Shown piece after piece: positions 12,801 through 23,330 of a DNA stretch of 64,000 nt (positions are counted from its first letter, which is position 1; each line of letters begins with the position of its first letter). This DNA is from Triangularia verruculosa (taxonomy: Eukaryota > Ascomycota > Sordariomycetes > Sordariales > Podosporaceae). The position numbers and the translations under genes were made by a program. Below the pieces are notes generated by a model. It did no database searches. It was not told the DNA's origin and saw only the letters and a list, made by a program, of their open reading frames with translations. The DNA is taken from contig MU863962.1 of assembly GCA_033296885.1 (NCBI GenBank), positions 92,572 to 156,571 of the forward strand. Reading direction: 5' to 3'.

Positions 12801-13339
12801 GCACTCAGTCAAAGAGAGCCGCCGCCCGCTCAACACACACAGCGGCGCCAGAGCAAGAGCCTCTGAATGGCCAAGGGGGCCAGCAGGATGATGACTTTGA
12901 TGGCCTAGGTAACGCGACAGTTCCCGAGACGTCGCCATCGCCACCTAATGCTGACATCGGAGTAGCCTCCGGCTCTCCTCCGTTGCGCATCGAGGTTCCG
13001 AGTGTTCCAAGACGGAGCTCGAAACGGAATTCTAACCCTCTGGTTCAGTTGCCACAGTTAACGCTATCTGCCGAAGCAGGCCGGCCAAGCAACCTTGCCC
13101 CGTCTGTAGCGACTTCCTCACGGCTCCCTTTTGAGCGCACGCCATCACAGAAAAGATTGTCTGGGTCCTCGGCCGGGCTCACCGAAGACTTCAGTCAGGT
13201 TGAACTGAACGATCGGACGGGCAGTAGCGAGGAAAGGACTGCCGGGTTTGGGTTCGTTTCTCAAGGCAGTATCGGCAGAGTCGATCGCGAAATTGATCTT
13301 TTGGGAACCTCGGCCGAGGTGATTGATGAGAGGCGGTAA
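9846..13339 (+). CDS. TRP-like/ML-domain membrane protein of the flavin carrier (FLC/Pkd2) family
   Basis: Exons 9846-10411 and 10516-13339; the 104-nt intron (GTAAGT, GCTGAC branch, TTTAG) joins GA|T. The product is 1129 aa. A hydrophobic signal sequence (LPAVLLLLLSPLFHPAAAAS) lies about 37 residues from the chosen start. An ML-like lumenal domain with several N-glycosylation sequons follows, then a TRP-like block of about nine membrane segments (roughly residues 240-640), ending in a long cytoplasmic tail rich in Ser, Pro and charged residues. Yeast Flc1-3 act in ER FAD import, calcium homeostasis and cell-wall maintenance; fission-yeast Pkd2 is in the same family. The start at 9846 has a strong context (GCCGCCATGAC) but the frame is open upstream to an ATG at 9678. 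The family is certain; transported substrate and start are inferred. Confidence 0.9.
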
Positions 13340-13912
13340 AAATAGGGGGTCATGGGTCTTGAGTTGGTCAATTATTCGTTTTGTTTATTGATACGGAACC
13401 ATTTGGACTGTTTGGGAGACGTACACATATATAGCGGGATCGGGTTTGGAAGGTCGTTGTCCTCAGGATTGTGTAAATTACAGAGGGCCGGTTTTGTCTC
13501 TGGGTGGCATGGATTTTCAAGGTTTTGTGGTTCGAAAATGGTTCTGGCATCTTTGTATTTTAGCGACGGCGCATAAAATAGGTACAACTGAACGTAGCGG
13601 TCTTGTTGTTAGGAATGTTAAATTTGCTTTAAGAGTCATTTGAAGTTGTCTTCTGATCCTAGTCCCCCCTTCTTGACCGCTGAAATGCAACCTGACATTC
13701 ATTTCATGATGAACAAAATTCTTTCTAGCTGTGGTGGATGTTCTTTATCGTGACTTCATCGGCTTGCAAAAGTCATAGTTTAAGTATTTACCAAGAAACG
13801 TTCCTGCCTCTCTCACCTCTTTATGGCTCAGAAATTGATGATTGCAATAAACAGATTTTGACAGCAGGACAGCCATTCCCGTACAATATCCCATGTCATT
13901 CGTCCTGTTGGT
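13340..13912. other. Intergenic, convergent 3' ends
   Basis: Separates the 3' ends of the FLC-family gene (+) and the GPI-anchored protein gene (-). Only short ORFs without motifs are present. I see no gene or repeat. Confidence 0.6.
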
Positions 13913-14844
13913 TCAAAAACCATTCATGAGATTGAGCCCTGCCACGCCGGCCGCCACGGCACCGACAACACCAACAGCTGCAGCTGTTGGTCTTGGGCCA
14001 GCGTTTTCGGTCCCAAAGTAGAAGCCATTTGCAGCCGTGCCCTCCATCGTACACATACTTGGTTCGAGCCCATTACAAGCCACGCTGGACAGACTGCTGC
14101 CTACAGCGAATGAGTTAGCCATAGTACAGCTCCCTCCCGCAGACGCAAAACCTTCTGCGGCGGGGGGGTTTCATGCTTACATATGCTTGTTGCCCGGGCG
14201 GGGTCATAGGTGAGTCCAGCCGCCGCCGTGACAGTCGTGCCACCTCCACCCGGTACCGCAATCGTGACGGCGTATCCTATCCCGCCGGCGCGGCCCTGAA
14301 GTTGCGATTGGCATGCCTCATAGTTGGAATCACACTGCCTGGCAGCGGCCGAGCAGTGTTCCCGGTTGGCAAAGTAGGTGGCGGCGTAGGGGAACGAAAA
14401 GAAGCCGTTCGCGACGAAGGAGACGGCGGTCGTGGCTGCTGGGACGGGAGTTACGAAGCTTGCGGGTGCGGTGCCGGTGCATATGGCGCTGATGCGGAGG
14501 AAGGAAAGAAGAGGTCCAGGTTAGCTACACGGTGACCATGCATGGTGGTTTCTTTCAGGCTGCGGGATATCTATATCTCACCCAGCTGGACAGCACGCAG
14601 GCTCATTGTTAGCGTCCAAGCCACATGTTTGTCCATTTTGACAGCAGACGCCGTTGAATGCGGGACCTTGGTTCGCGCAACTATAAAAATTGGACAGGCA
14701 TCCTTGCTGCCGCTTTGCGACAATGGCAGCTGTCTCAACGGGCTGGAATGGCTGTAGGTTGGCGCAAACGGAGGATGCCGCAGTGAGGGTCAACAGTAGC
14801 GTGCCCCAAGGCGCTGTTAGGGAGTCGGATCGTTTGGTCTTCAT
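13913..14844 (-). CDS. Cysteine-rich GPI-anchored surface protein
   Basis: Exons 14844-14582, 14488-14181 and 14100-13913, with introns GTGAGA...CAG (93 nt) and GTAAGC...TAG (80 nt), all in phase. The product is 252 aa. It starts with a signal peptide (hydrophobic stretch TLLLTLTAASSVCA), then a KR site and a first Cys-rich module (GCLSNFYSCANQG ... VCCQNGQTCG ... ACCPAG). A second Cys-containing region follows (CSAAARQCDSNYEACQSQL), then a Gly-rich stretch (VPGGGGTT) and a Cys pair near the C-terminus. The tail is Ala/Val/Gly-rich and hydrophobic, typical of a GPI-anchor signal. Homologues in other filamentous ascomycetes are annotated only as GPI-anchored or hypothetical proteins. Location at the cell surface or wall is inferred. 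The molecular function is not known. Confidence 0.88.
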
Positions 14845-15402
14845 TGCTTGGGATGGGATGGAGGTGATTATGCGACTGGCACCCTTGTGGGGAATAGTTT
14901 AATCGCCACGAGAGGTTGAATAAGATCTTCCCGGTCTGTGTGATGCAGTACGAAGTAACGGTGGGGATATCTCCAGAGGCAATGAGAAGCAATATTCATC
15001 TGACAAACTGAACCAGACGGCAGAAAGGATAGCTGCAGGGCATGGGCTAAGGCTGCATATGCGGTTGCTATATGGTCGATACATGAATGTACAAAAATAA
15101 TTACAGGATTGATGGATGTACCCAGCCAGCACTGTAAGCTCTTGTGGCTGGACAGCCGGGCGGTGAAAGCGCCAGCTCGGCGGCACTGCAAAGGAGCTTG
15201 AGGGAAGCCCGTATTGACCAACCAAAGGCTCGCATCCCGATTGTGATGTCATATTGATTGCTGGCACGGCAACACCATATATGCTCCGATAAGGAAACCC
15301 TAGTAGTTGGGTTTTGGTGGGGTAGTCACTTGTATTTCCTGCCACCATCCAACATCGCGGGGCATATGAGAGACAATTGCTTGCCTAGGTCAGGTAAGGT
15401 TC
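14845..15402. other. Intergenic, promoter of the GPI-protein gene
   Basis: Lies between the start of the GPI-protein gene and the stop of the next minus-strand gene. Short ORFs in this stretch lack motifs. Nothing else is seen. Confidence 0.5.
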
Positions 15403-16374
15403 TTACGTCCCTCGCAAGTGTCCAAGAATGGCACGCAGACGGAGGAGTGCTTTGGGCTCAGGAGGCTTCTCTCCTGGCTTGACTTCCTCCATCCTTTTGA
15501 TCTCGGCACGAGCATCATCAACCAGTGCATTGAGGTCGCCCCAGACCTCATCTTGGTAGTCTGTCAGCACCCGAGACCACTGATCAAGCCAAGTTTGCCA
15601 GGCCTCGTCGGTATTTTCTGCACCAAGATGCGAGTAAAGCTCAATGTTCGCACCCGCGGTGGTGTTCGTTTGTAGATACTGGGGGATGAAATTGAGAACG
15701 TTGTCCCACTCAACACCCGCCGTGGACCGACCTGCATCCTCGTCAAAAAGCGCTTTTCGTAGACTTTCTAGGTCCCTTTGTGAAATTGGCTCCTCTGGAG
15801 CGGGCATATCAGGCTCTGGATCGATATGCCCAGACAGCAAGGCCACGACTTCGGCCCCATCGTTTGCCATCTGCTCCTTCACAGACTGAGATGGCTCCCA
15901 TGCTGGGGCTGCTGATACCGAAGCCGGGGATGTCTCTGCAGCAGATGTGGCCGACTGCCAGACTTCGTCCAGCCCGGCTGGCTCTGACAGCATGGGAACA
16001 TCATCGCTGTCCAAAAACGCCGCGAATGAGGCTTCTTCCTGAGCAACATGTGCTTTAGTGTGCCCTGCCCTCAGAGTCTCACCAGTCGAGGCAGTCGCCT
16101 GCACCTGAACCGAGCTATCACCTGCTCTCGCCAACGCCTGTCCCACACGTGATGATTCCCCCTTTTCGATGCCGCCAGGGCTGGCTTCTGGTGCCCCTGA
16201 CATGAGAAACGACGGCAAGGAGGCGGCTGACTGAGCAATTCGCGAGAGGGCCGATGCTGTATCTTGGGCCTGATGGTCGTCGTTCTGAAGAGCTTCTCCC
16301 TGGTTCTGTTTGATGTCTAGGTCTTTCCCCTTCCCCTTGTCAGCGCCGCCATTCCCTGTTGGCTGATGTCCCAT
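15403..16374 (-). CDS. Hypothetical acidic protein with conserved-looking C-terminal helix
   Basis: A single exon encodes 323 aa. The N-terminal two-thirds is hydrophilic and low in complexity (Ala, Ser, Gln, Glu), with no signal peptide or membrane segment. The C-terminal part looks folded and helical: WDNVLNFIPQYLQ, WQTWLDQWSRVLTDYQDEVW, then a charged helix (DLNALVDDARAEIKRMEEV) and a final LRLRAILGHLRGT. The acidic, Trp-containing C-terminal block suggests a protein-interaction module. I do not recognise a family and give no function. The start at 16374 is the first ATG of the frame, and coding-like composition begins there. Confidence 0.75.
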   Translation of the reverse strand: MGHQPTGNGGADKGKGKDLDIKQNQGEALQNDDHQAQDTASALSRIAQSAASLPSFLMSGAPEASPGGIEKGESSRVGQALARAGDSSVQVQATASTGETLRAGHTKAHVAQEEASFAAFLDSDDVPMLSEPAGLDEVWQSATSAAETSPASVSAAPAWEPSQSVKEQMANDGAEVVALLSGHIDPEPDMPAPEEPISQRDLESLRKALFDEDAGRSTAGVEWDNVLNFIPQYLQTNTTAGANIELYSHLGAENTDEAWQTWLDQWSRVLTDYQDEVWGDLNALVDDARAEIKRMEEVKPGEKPPEPKALLRLRAILGHLRGT

Positions 16375-17653
16375 GTTGGATGTTGTATGTAACTAGCGAA
16401 GCGGTAGAGCCAACTGTGGTAGGCACGGTTTATCGATGACCGCGTCCAATAGGCGTCGTAAAAGGTTAATAGCTCAGCCCAAAACAGCATCAACAAACGC
16501 CATCCACGTTGCTGACAACAAAAAGCCCTGATGGCATGTGATTTGCCCGATTGGCACGAGTCGCTTGTTCCTTGTCTACTGACAAACCCGAGACTGAACT
16601 GACTGGTTGACGGGGTTTAGCCAACTCAAGTAAGCGGAACTTTTATATTCTTCCAATCCTGGACGGCGTTTCAAGCTGCTGTCACGGTGAGCTGGGAGCT
16701 GGGAGCTGTCGGCTGTGGCTCCCAGAGCAACAGTTCCAGAAGGTGTATGTGTGTGTGTGTCTTTGATTACTGCGCTGCGGGGTGCTTTTCTTGGGTTCAA
16801 GAAGCAGTTTTTAAAATGTTGTAGCCTTCAAAAGGGCCCTAATACCGCAAGTCTGGGTAGCATCCTTTAGGCCTGAGTCCACTTGTACTTTGTCCAGGCC
16901 CAGGCCACGCATGGCTAGCACCCAGTGCCGCCAACTGGTTGGAGCCGCTCATTGTGCTGGCCTCCCATTGAGCGCAACAAGAGCTGGCACGGATTCGCAC
17001 TGTGTGTGCTTGATGTTTTCGGGGCCCCATTCTGGGTCGGTTTGGCCGATTTGGGCGCACCCACCACCAAAGGTCATTGCGCCAACACCGACTCCCCGTC
17101 ATTTCGAGCTTGTCTTGCCTCCAACATCTCCATCTCTTCCAAAGCTTTTTCGACAGCAGTTACCCACGGTCGGTGTGTCTCAGCTCCAGACGCGCACCCC
17201 CCGCACTTGCCTTGCATCTTCAGTTGAAGCCTGCCCTGGATCCGCATACCAGTCTTTTTTATCACCCCTCATCTTTCATCGCTGCCCAGGTCCGGGCGGC
17301 ATAGCAGCATAGCATTCGCAGCATACATCCCCGCGCCCATCCTCCCAGACTCGTACCGCAAGCCCCGGCCGTTTGAGCCTCCCACCCGCCATAATCACAG
17401 CTTATCCAGCTCTCGAGCTGCTCGCCTGATCGCTTCATACTGGCGTGCTAGCTTCTGTCCATCTCCCGGGACTTCGGTACATTCCTCGACCTGAACCCCG
17501 CCCGATATCGCGTATCACCCACTTCTTTGGTCCATCATTCCCCTGGACCTTGGCTGCCCGTCATCATCGACCCCGGCTGCCCGACTCTTCTTTTCCATAC
17601 CGTTTAGTGGCAGAGAGGGATCTCCCTCGGCCCTCGATTTTCAGGTTGCGAAG
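16375..17653. promoter_or_regulatory. Divergent promoter region upstream of the PP2A B-subunit gene
   Basis: About 1.3 kb between divergent starts. It contains three copies of GAGCTGG near 16688-16710, a (TG)n run at 16748-16760, and a C/T-rich leader from about 17250 to 17650 typical of strongly expressed fungal housekeeping genes. I see no ORF worth calling. Confidence 0.5.
16748..16760 (+). repeat. (TG)n microsatellite
   Basis: A run of about six TG dinucleotides in the divergent promoter region. Confidence 0.8.
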
Positions 17654-19544
17654 ATGGTAGACACGGAATCGAACGTACCGACATGGAAGTTCACCCAGTA
17701 AGTATTCTCGTCGTCGCCCAGCTCCCCACCGCTTCCCCGCTTCCCTTTCCTTGCAGGGTGGCGCCCGGTCTATATACATTCTATGTGAGGATCGTCATGT
17801 CGTTTATGTGTATCGTCTAACTATTCTCGTTTGCAGGTGCTTCGGTGATAAGGGAGACGTGGAAGACATCACGGAAGGTACGGCACACGACACCCCTCGA
17901 GGTATCTTGGTGCTCCTATAGCACATACTTCTACCTGTCTCGCATCTTAGTTTGTTCTCTGAGTCTCAGCTGACCCACCCGGCGTTTCATAGCCGACATC
18001 ATTTCGACGGTTGAATTCGATCATACCGGTAACTATCTTGCTACCGGCGACAAAGGTGGCAGGGTTGTGCTCTTTGAGCGTAACGAGACGGTTAGTCTGG
18101 GAATCCAATACCCCTATAATGCCTCAGGGTAGCCCATACTTACACGGCGTGACAGAAAAAAACCTGCGAATACAAGTTCCATACAGAGTTCCAGTCTCAT
18201 GAGCCCGAGTTCGACTACCTCAAGTCGCTGGAGATCGAGGAGAAGATCAACAAGATCAAGTGGTGTCGACGACAGAACGCATCGCACTATCTGCTCTCAA
18301 CCAATGACAAGACGATCAAGCTATGGAAGGTGTTTGAAAAGTCACTTAAGGTTGTCGCGGAGAACAACCTCTCGCACGATGCCACCCCGGCGAACGTTCA
18401 TGGAGGAGGCGGTACTCCGCGCGCCCTTCCCAACCACCAATTTCGCTCCGCCAGTGACCTGAAGTTGCCGAGACTCACCCACCACGATACTGTTGTGGCG
18501 GCTGTGCCCCGGAGGACATACGCCAACGCTCACGCGTACCATATCAACAGCATCTCGGTCAACAGTGATGGGGAAACATTTATCAGCAGCGACGACCTGC
18601 GTATCAACCTCTGGAACCTGAACATTCAAGACCAGAGCTTCAACATTGTCGATATCAAGCCTGCAAACATGGAGGAGTTGACCGAGGTCATCACGGCGGC
18701 AGAGTTCCATCCCACCAGCTGTAACTGGTTCATGTATGCCAGCTCGAAGGGCACCATCAAGCTGGCAGACATGCGGGAGCGCGCTCTGTGCGACCAGCAC
18801 GCCAAAAGTAAGTCACTCATGGTAATAAAGCTCATGGAAGTGCTAGAGCCAAGAACTAACGCGGATGTTTCCAACGTAGTGTTTGAACAAGAGGAGGACC
18901 CATCCTCCCGTTCATTCTTCTCCGAGATCATATCGTCCATCTCAGATGTCCGCTTCTCATACGATGGGAAATACATTCTCTCACGCGACTATTTGACCGT
19001 CAAGATTTGGGACGTGGCCATGGAGAGACAGCCGATCAAGACCATCCCAATTCACGAGCATCTCAGGCCAAGACTCTGTGACACCTACGAGAATGATAGT
19101 ATTTTCGACAAGTTCGAGGTGGTATTTTCTGGTGATGGCAAGAATGTTATGACGGGAAGCTACAACAACAACTTCATGATATATCCTTCGGACCCAGAGA
19201 AGGAAGTTGAGGTGGTTCTCCAGGCCGATAAGTCTGCTTTCAAGGCTAAGAAAGTGGGCGTTCCCACTCCCATCAACTCATCAACGAGCCCGACGGCAAA
19301 TGGCAAGAAGGGAGGATCGCGTGCCGGAAGCCCAGCGGCTCCGGGTCAGGGTCAAAGGATGCGCAAGGAAACTGATGCCGACCAGATCGACTTTAACAAG
19401 AAGATTCTTCACATGAGCTGGCATCCGTTTGAGGACAGCATTGCTATTGCGGCCACTAACAACGTAAGACTCCTGATTGACATGCTTATGATTGGGCTTT
19501 TTTGCTAATGGGATGTGTAGCTGTTTGTCTTCTCTGCCCTTTAA
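17654..19544 (+). CDS. CDC55: Protein phosphatase 2A regulatory subunit B (B55, WD40)
   Basis: Six exons: 17654-17697, 17837-17877, 17993-18090, 18156-18807, 18880-19463 and 19521-19544. All junctions keep phase and the product is 480 aa, usual for B55 subunits. It forms a seven-bladed WD40 propeller that directs PP2A to mitotic and stress substrates. Family sequences seen include GNYLATGDKGGRVVLFER, EPEFDYLKSLEIEEKINKIK, LLSTNDKTIKLWKV, HAYHINSISVNSDGETFIS, DLRINLWNL, SRDYLTVKIWDV and TGSYNNNFMIYP. The last exon encodes only LFVFSAL and stop, matching the typical C-terminal end. The 44-nt and 41-nt first coding exons and an equally tiny last exon make this gene easy to mis-model. A low-complexity insert (about residues 415-450, Ser/Gly/Lys-rich) lies near the end, as in other filamentous fungi. 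Very confident. Confidence 0.95.
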
Positions 19545-20725
19545 ACGGTGAGGCACGAATATTTGGGTGGTGGGTATGGGCATCTGCTGGGCCGAACGCC
19601 GGAATGCCGGATGCCAATAGGGCCAAATGGTTGCAGATCAAGCTGCCGTCAGGCTTTGTGCTATATCGAACTGCAAAGTGCATGGGTGTGTGATGTTACC
19701 AACATGAAGAAGTTGGCGAATTGCGAAGCAGTGCTAGAGCAGGTTTTTGCACTGGAGTTTCGAGCGGAGTGCCGAATATCACTGCATTGAGGTGACGGGA
19801 ACCAGCGAAGTGGTCACACCAACGATCCAAGGTGGCTTACTTGGAATCGGAAGCGGCTGTAATGGTACATTTCTTGGGGGATTGATATCAGTATCTAGAT
19901 GCAGTCTCTTCTAGAGCAACTATTAGCTGCTTGCATGGAAGAGATGAACCGGGTGGAGGCGGTGAGCGGTGGATAAGGGAAGATAGACCCGTCAGGGGTT
20001 CATTTCTCACTGGGCGCACGTCCATGTGCCCCAAATGCAAAGAGACTGGCATCATTCATGATGCCATTCTAAATCAAAAGTTTATAAACCCACTTTGGAA
20101 CGGTTTTCATGAGTGTAGGATACTGGTGTGAAATGGCCAGGGGCACTTCCTGCGGTCTATTGAGCCTCATGTCTGAGTCTCCTTGATCTGTTAGTGAGTC
20201 CAGAGTTAGCCCTCTTGAATGTTGCAAGGCTGCGAGTCTTGGCATCTGCGTCTCCCCTAGTTGTTAGAGCAGCTCAAGCGCGCTGCGTTATGTCGAGGCG
20301 GCCCATTTTCAGGTCCCCACCCGAGAAGTACACAGTGTAACTCGCAGAGAGTACCAACACAGTGCTAGCCTTGTGTGTGCCCCACATTCGCCTGGCCCAG
20401 CCACAACCACATGGGCGCATGAGTGGGACCCAGAACATCGCACTGTGATAACGACGGAGTTTAGAGCAAAGCAACGAGATCAACCTTTGACGACATTTCA
20501 CAAAGAATCTTTGCGAGTATCGATAAAGTCTCTGGCCCAACTGACTCTTTGTCCTCGCAATATACGATCGATTGTCTTTAGGATACCTTCCGACGCCAAT
20601 TCCCTAACGCGGACTCGACAAGCAAGGCTATATCGACCAGACTCTTCCCTTCCACCATTCGAACTTGGCGATACGCGAATCAGAGCTATCTTGCCCACCA
20701 ACCCACACAGATACCAGAGCCGACA
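19545..20725. other. Intergenic between PP2A B subunit and RPB4
   Basis: Holds the 3' flank of the PP2A gene and the promoter and leader of RPB4. Several short ORFs occur on both strands, none with a recognisable motif. No repeat or RNA gene seen. Confidence 0.5.
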
Positions 20726-21258
20726 ATGTCTGATCAAAGACACGCTCCTACATCTCGGTCAAAACCTCCACCGGCCGGCGAGGAAGAAGCGGGCGCCGTG
20801 CTCAAGCTGGGCGAGTTCCAGGATGTCGACACGCTGACGCTGTCGGAAGCGTCGCTCGTCATCAATGCCCTTATGGCGAAGCGAAGAAAGGATCGCAAGG
20901 ACCGGAACGAGACCGACGCGCTCAATCAAACACTCGACTATCTTGACGCCTTTGCTCGATTCAAAGCCAAGGAGAATGTGGAGGCCGTCGAGCGACTACT
21001 GGGTACACACAAAGAGTTGAGCAAGTTTGAGAGGGCACAGATTGGTAGGTTCGGCGTCCCCGTCTTCGCCGTCTCGGGCAGGACGGATATCATGCCGGGC
21101 GCGAGTTTCACAGTGAGCTAACAGCTAGCTATCTCTGTTTAGGTTCTCTTTGCTGCGATACTGCCGACGAGTGCAAGACCCTGATTCCCTCCCTGGCGGA
21201 CAAGATTAGTGACGAAGATCTGCAAGAGCTGCTAGACGAGCTGGAGAAACTTCTGTGA
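20726..21258 (+). CDS. RPB4: RNA polymerase II subunit Rpb4
   Basis: Exons 20726-21044 and 21143-21258; the 98-nt intron (GTAGGT...TTTAG) joins G|GT. The product is 144 aa. Rpb4 pairs with Rpb7 as the stalk of RNA polymerase II and also links transcription to mRNA decay. Visible features are an acidic start, LKLGEFQDVDTLTLSEASLV (contact segment to Rpb7 and core), NQTLDYLDAFARFKAKENVE, FERAQIGSLCCDTADECKTLIPSL and the final helix EDLQELLDELEKL. These match the Rpb4/HRDC-like fold. The intron falls between FERAQIG and SLCCDTADE. Length fits filamentous-fungal Rpb4, which lacks the long insertion of the S. cerevisiae protein. Confidence 0.95.
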
Positions 21259-22215
21259 TTGGAAGTCTCCGTGTAAACAACCCCCCTACTGCCCGGGCAA
21301 TTTGGGAAGCGAATGGATGACGGGGACCTGTGGACAAAAGAAACCCATTGCCATCCGCAACATCTCTTGGAGGGTTTATTATAAAATGGAATTGCATTGC
21401 ATTACGGCGTCACGGGGATAGCAGGTCAAGCGCTTTGCTTTTACGGCGTTTAACAAACAGATGACGAATTGGTTGCCCGAACGGCACATCATCATACCAA
21501 AATCTAGTTTGTGTTTACCAGCATCTTGCTTGGTCTCTGGTTGAGAATATCACCTTGGCTAGAATCCACCAGTTAGCACACTTCTTCTCATGTTCCCACC
21601 GCCGCCACTGACCTGGCGATGGGGGAAAGCGTAGCTGGGTCTAGAGTTGATGATTTTCGGGCGTTCCGAGCACATACACAATACATTAAACTGAAAGAGA
21701 TTGTTCGTTTTGCAAACCTTTGAACCGGATGTTACCCCGGACCCTTCCACATGCTAAATGAATAGAAACAAAAATCCGGAACATAACAACTTGCCGCTCC
21801 CATCCCAGTCCCTCACACCTGACCGTTCGAAAACTTCGCTCAACTGTTCACATAGGTATTGGACTCTCGTTCCTGCTGGGTACTGTTTAGTGTTGCCCGG
21901 GGTCCCTCGGCCAGCTCGGGGCCGCCATGTGGTTGGGGTGACACCAATTCTTCGTGCTTGGGTTGTGCGGAGTCGGGAAATTCGTTAATTAACCAAGGCT
22001 GAGTCGAGGTCGACAGATCTCGTTGGACGTTGAGAAGTTTCCGGTTTGTTTGTTGATAACGGGCTCACCGCAAGCTTGTTGTGTGCGCCGCTGCTCATGC
22101 CACTGTCGCGGAGTGGTAGGTTGGGAAACGATCCGCTTTCGTAGGATATCTGGGACATGCGTCCTTGATGGATGAACGTTCAAGAGTCAGCGCGGATGTC
22201 TCGAATATTTTCGTT
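21259..22215. other. Intergenic, convergent 3' ends
   Basis: Lies between RPB4 (+) and the uncertain Cys-rich membrane protein gene (-). No motif-bearing ORF, repeat or RNA gene seen. Confidence 0.5.
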
Positions 22216-22898
22216 CTATGGAGGAGTCTCACCTTCGGCACGATCAAATATGCTGCCGGGGCCATCTGAAGCCATGGGGTTGAAGACACCTTCTAGACCC
22301 GGCGGAACAAGCTCGTCATCAACAAGCCGTGGCGATGCCAGTCTCTGGGCTTGTTCCCGCTTCTCGACCCTTTCCCGCCGCCGCCGACTCCACCACATAC
22401 AAATGACCAGGCTCACGAATATGACGGCGATGGCACAGCCCACCACGACCCCAACGAGAGCGTCGATTGAGATCGTCATACCATGGCTGTCCTCTTGACC
22501 GGTCTAAGAGACGGAGGTCGAGGACGCAATCTGTGAAGAGATATCGGGGCTTGTGTTGTTGTTGCTTGAGTTTCGCTCGGGGCTGATAGGGATGTGGATA
22601 TCGAGGATGTCACCGGTTTTCCCTGAGCAGTCGGAGCACAAGCCACAGACTCTTGCTGGCAAGGGTCAATGTCACAACAGCCGGCATACCAGGGCGTGGT
22701 GGTGAAGCTGCAGGTAGACCAAAGGTACCCACTCGCGCCGGCCACACTTGGGAAGCTGAGTTGAAGGTGGTAGTTTCGGGCAGAGAACAGCATCGTGGAC
22801 ACACTGTTCAGCCTCAATCCACCCTGCTCTAGATGGACTCCACCAAGAATATCGGAAAATCCGGGAATTGCACTGTGGATTCGTGTTGATCCATGCAA
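22216..22898 (-). CDS. Probable Cys-rich single-pass membrane protein; gene model uncertain or broken
   Basis: Two overlapping minus-strand frames look like parts of one protein. The first (22898-22476) has a Cys-rich module (YAGCCDIDPCQQESVACAP) followed by a Ser/Thr linker. The second (22479-22216) has one strong membrane segment (VGVVVGCAIAVIFVSLVICM), a basic stop-transfer cluster (WWSRRRRERVEKR) and a short cytoplasmic tail. This order is common in fungal wall-sensor-like proteins of unknown function. Between them the second frame carries a TAG at 22504-22506. An intron 22613-22504 (GTGACA...TTAG, 110 nt) would join the frames exactly in phase, giving 190 aa, but it removes the Ser/Thr linker and has a poor branch site. 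A frameshift plus nonsense mutation is the alternative. I see no clear signal peptide, so the 5' end is also unresolved. Confidence 0.4.
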
Positions 22899-23330
22899 TG
22901 CCTGGCTTCACTTCCCAGGATGGTCTGATAGGAACGAGCTCGGCATGTGGCCGCAGCGGTTGTGCAGCTCTTGGTGTGCGAAAGCCTCCAGATGCTGCTT
23001 GAACGAGTGCATGATGACTCGACACAGTCAGTTTCCATTCGCGTCGCCTGGTAACGCATTATTCCCAGGAAAGACGCATCACCATAACTCTTGTGCTTCT
23101 TCACTGCCTGTGCATGGGATGGAACATGGCACAGGGCGGGTCACTTAGCTGGGATTCAAGCATCAGGGCTGACAGGGACCCCCACAATGAACGCCAGCTC
23201 TAATGAAATATCGTCTATAGTATATCGCAATCATGGCAGAACACCCATCTGATTAATAAAAGTCTCTGTGCTATAAGGGGCCCTATATCTATGACCGTAC
23301 TCTGTTCATCCATACTACGCACTTTCACTT
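22899..23330. other. Intergenic or unresolved 5' part of the Cys-rich membrane protein gene
   Basis: May contain the missing first exon of the gene at 22216-22898 plus the 3' flank of PUF6. No ORF here has a clear signal peptide or motif. Confidence 0.4.
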
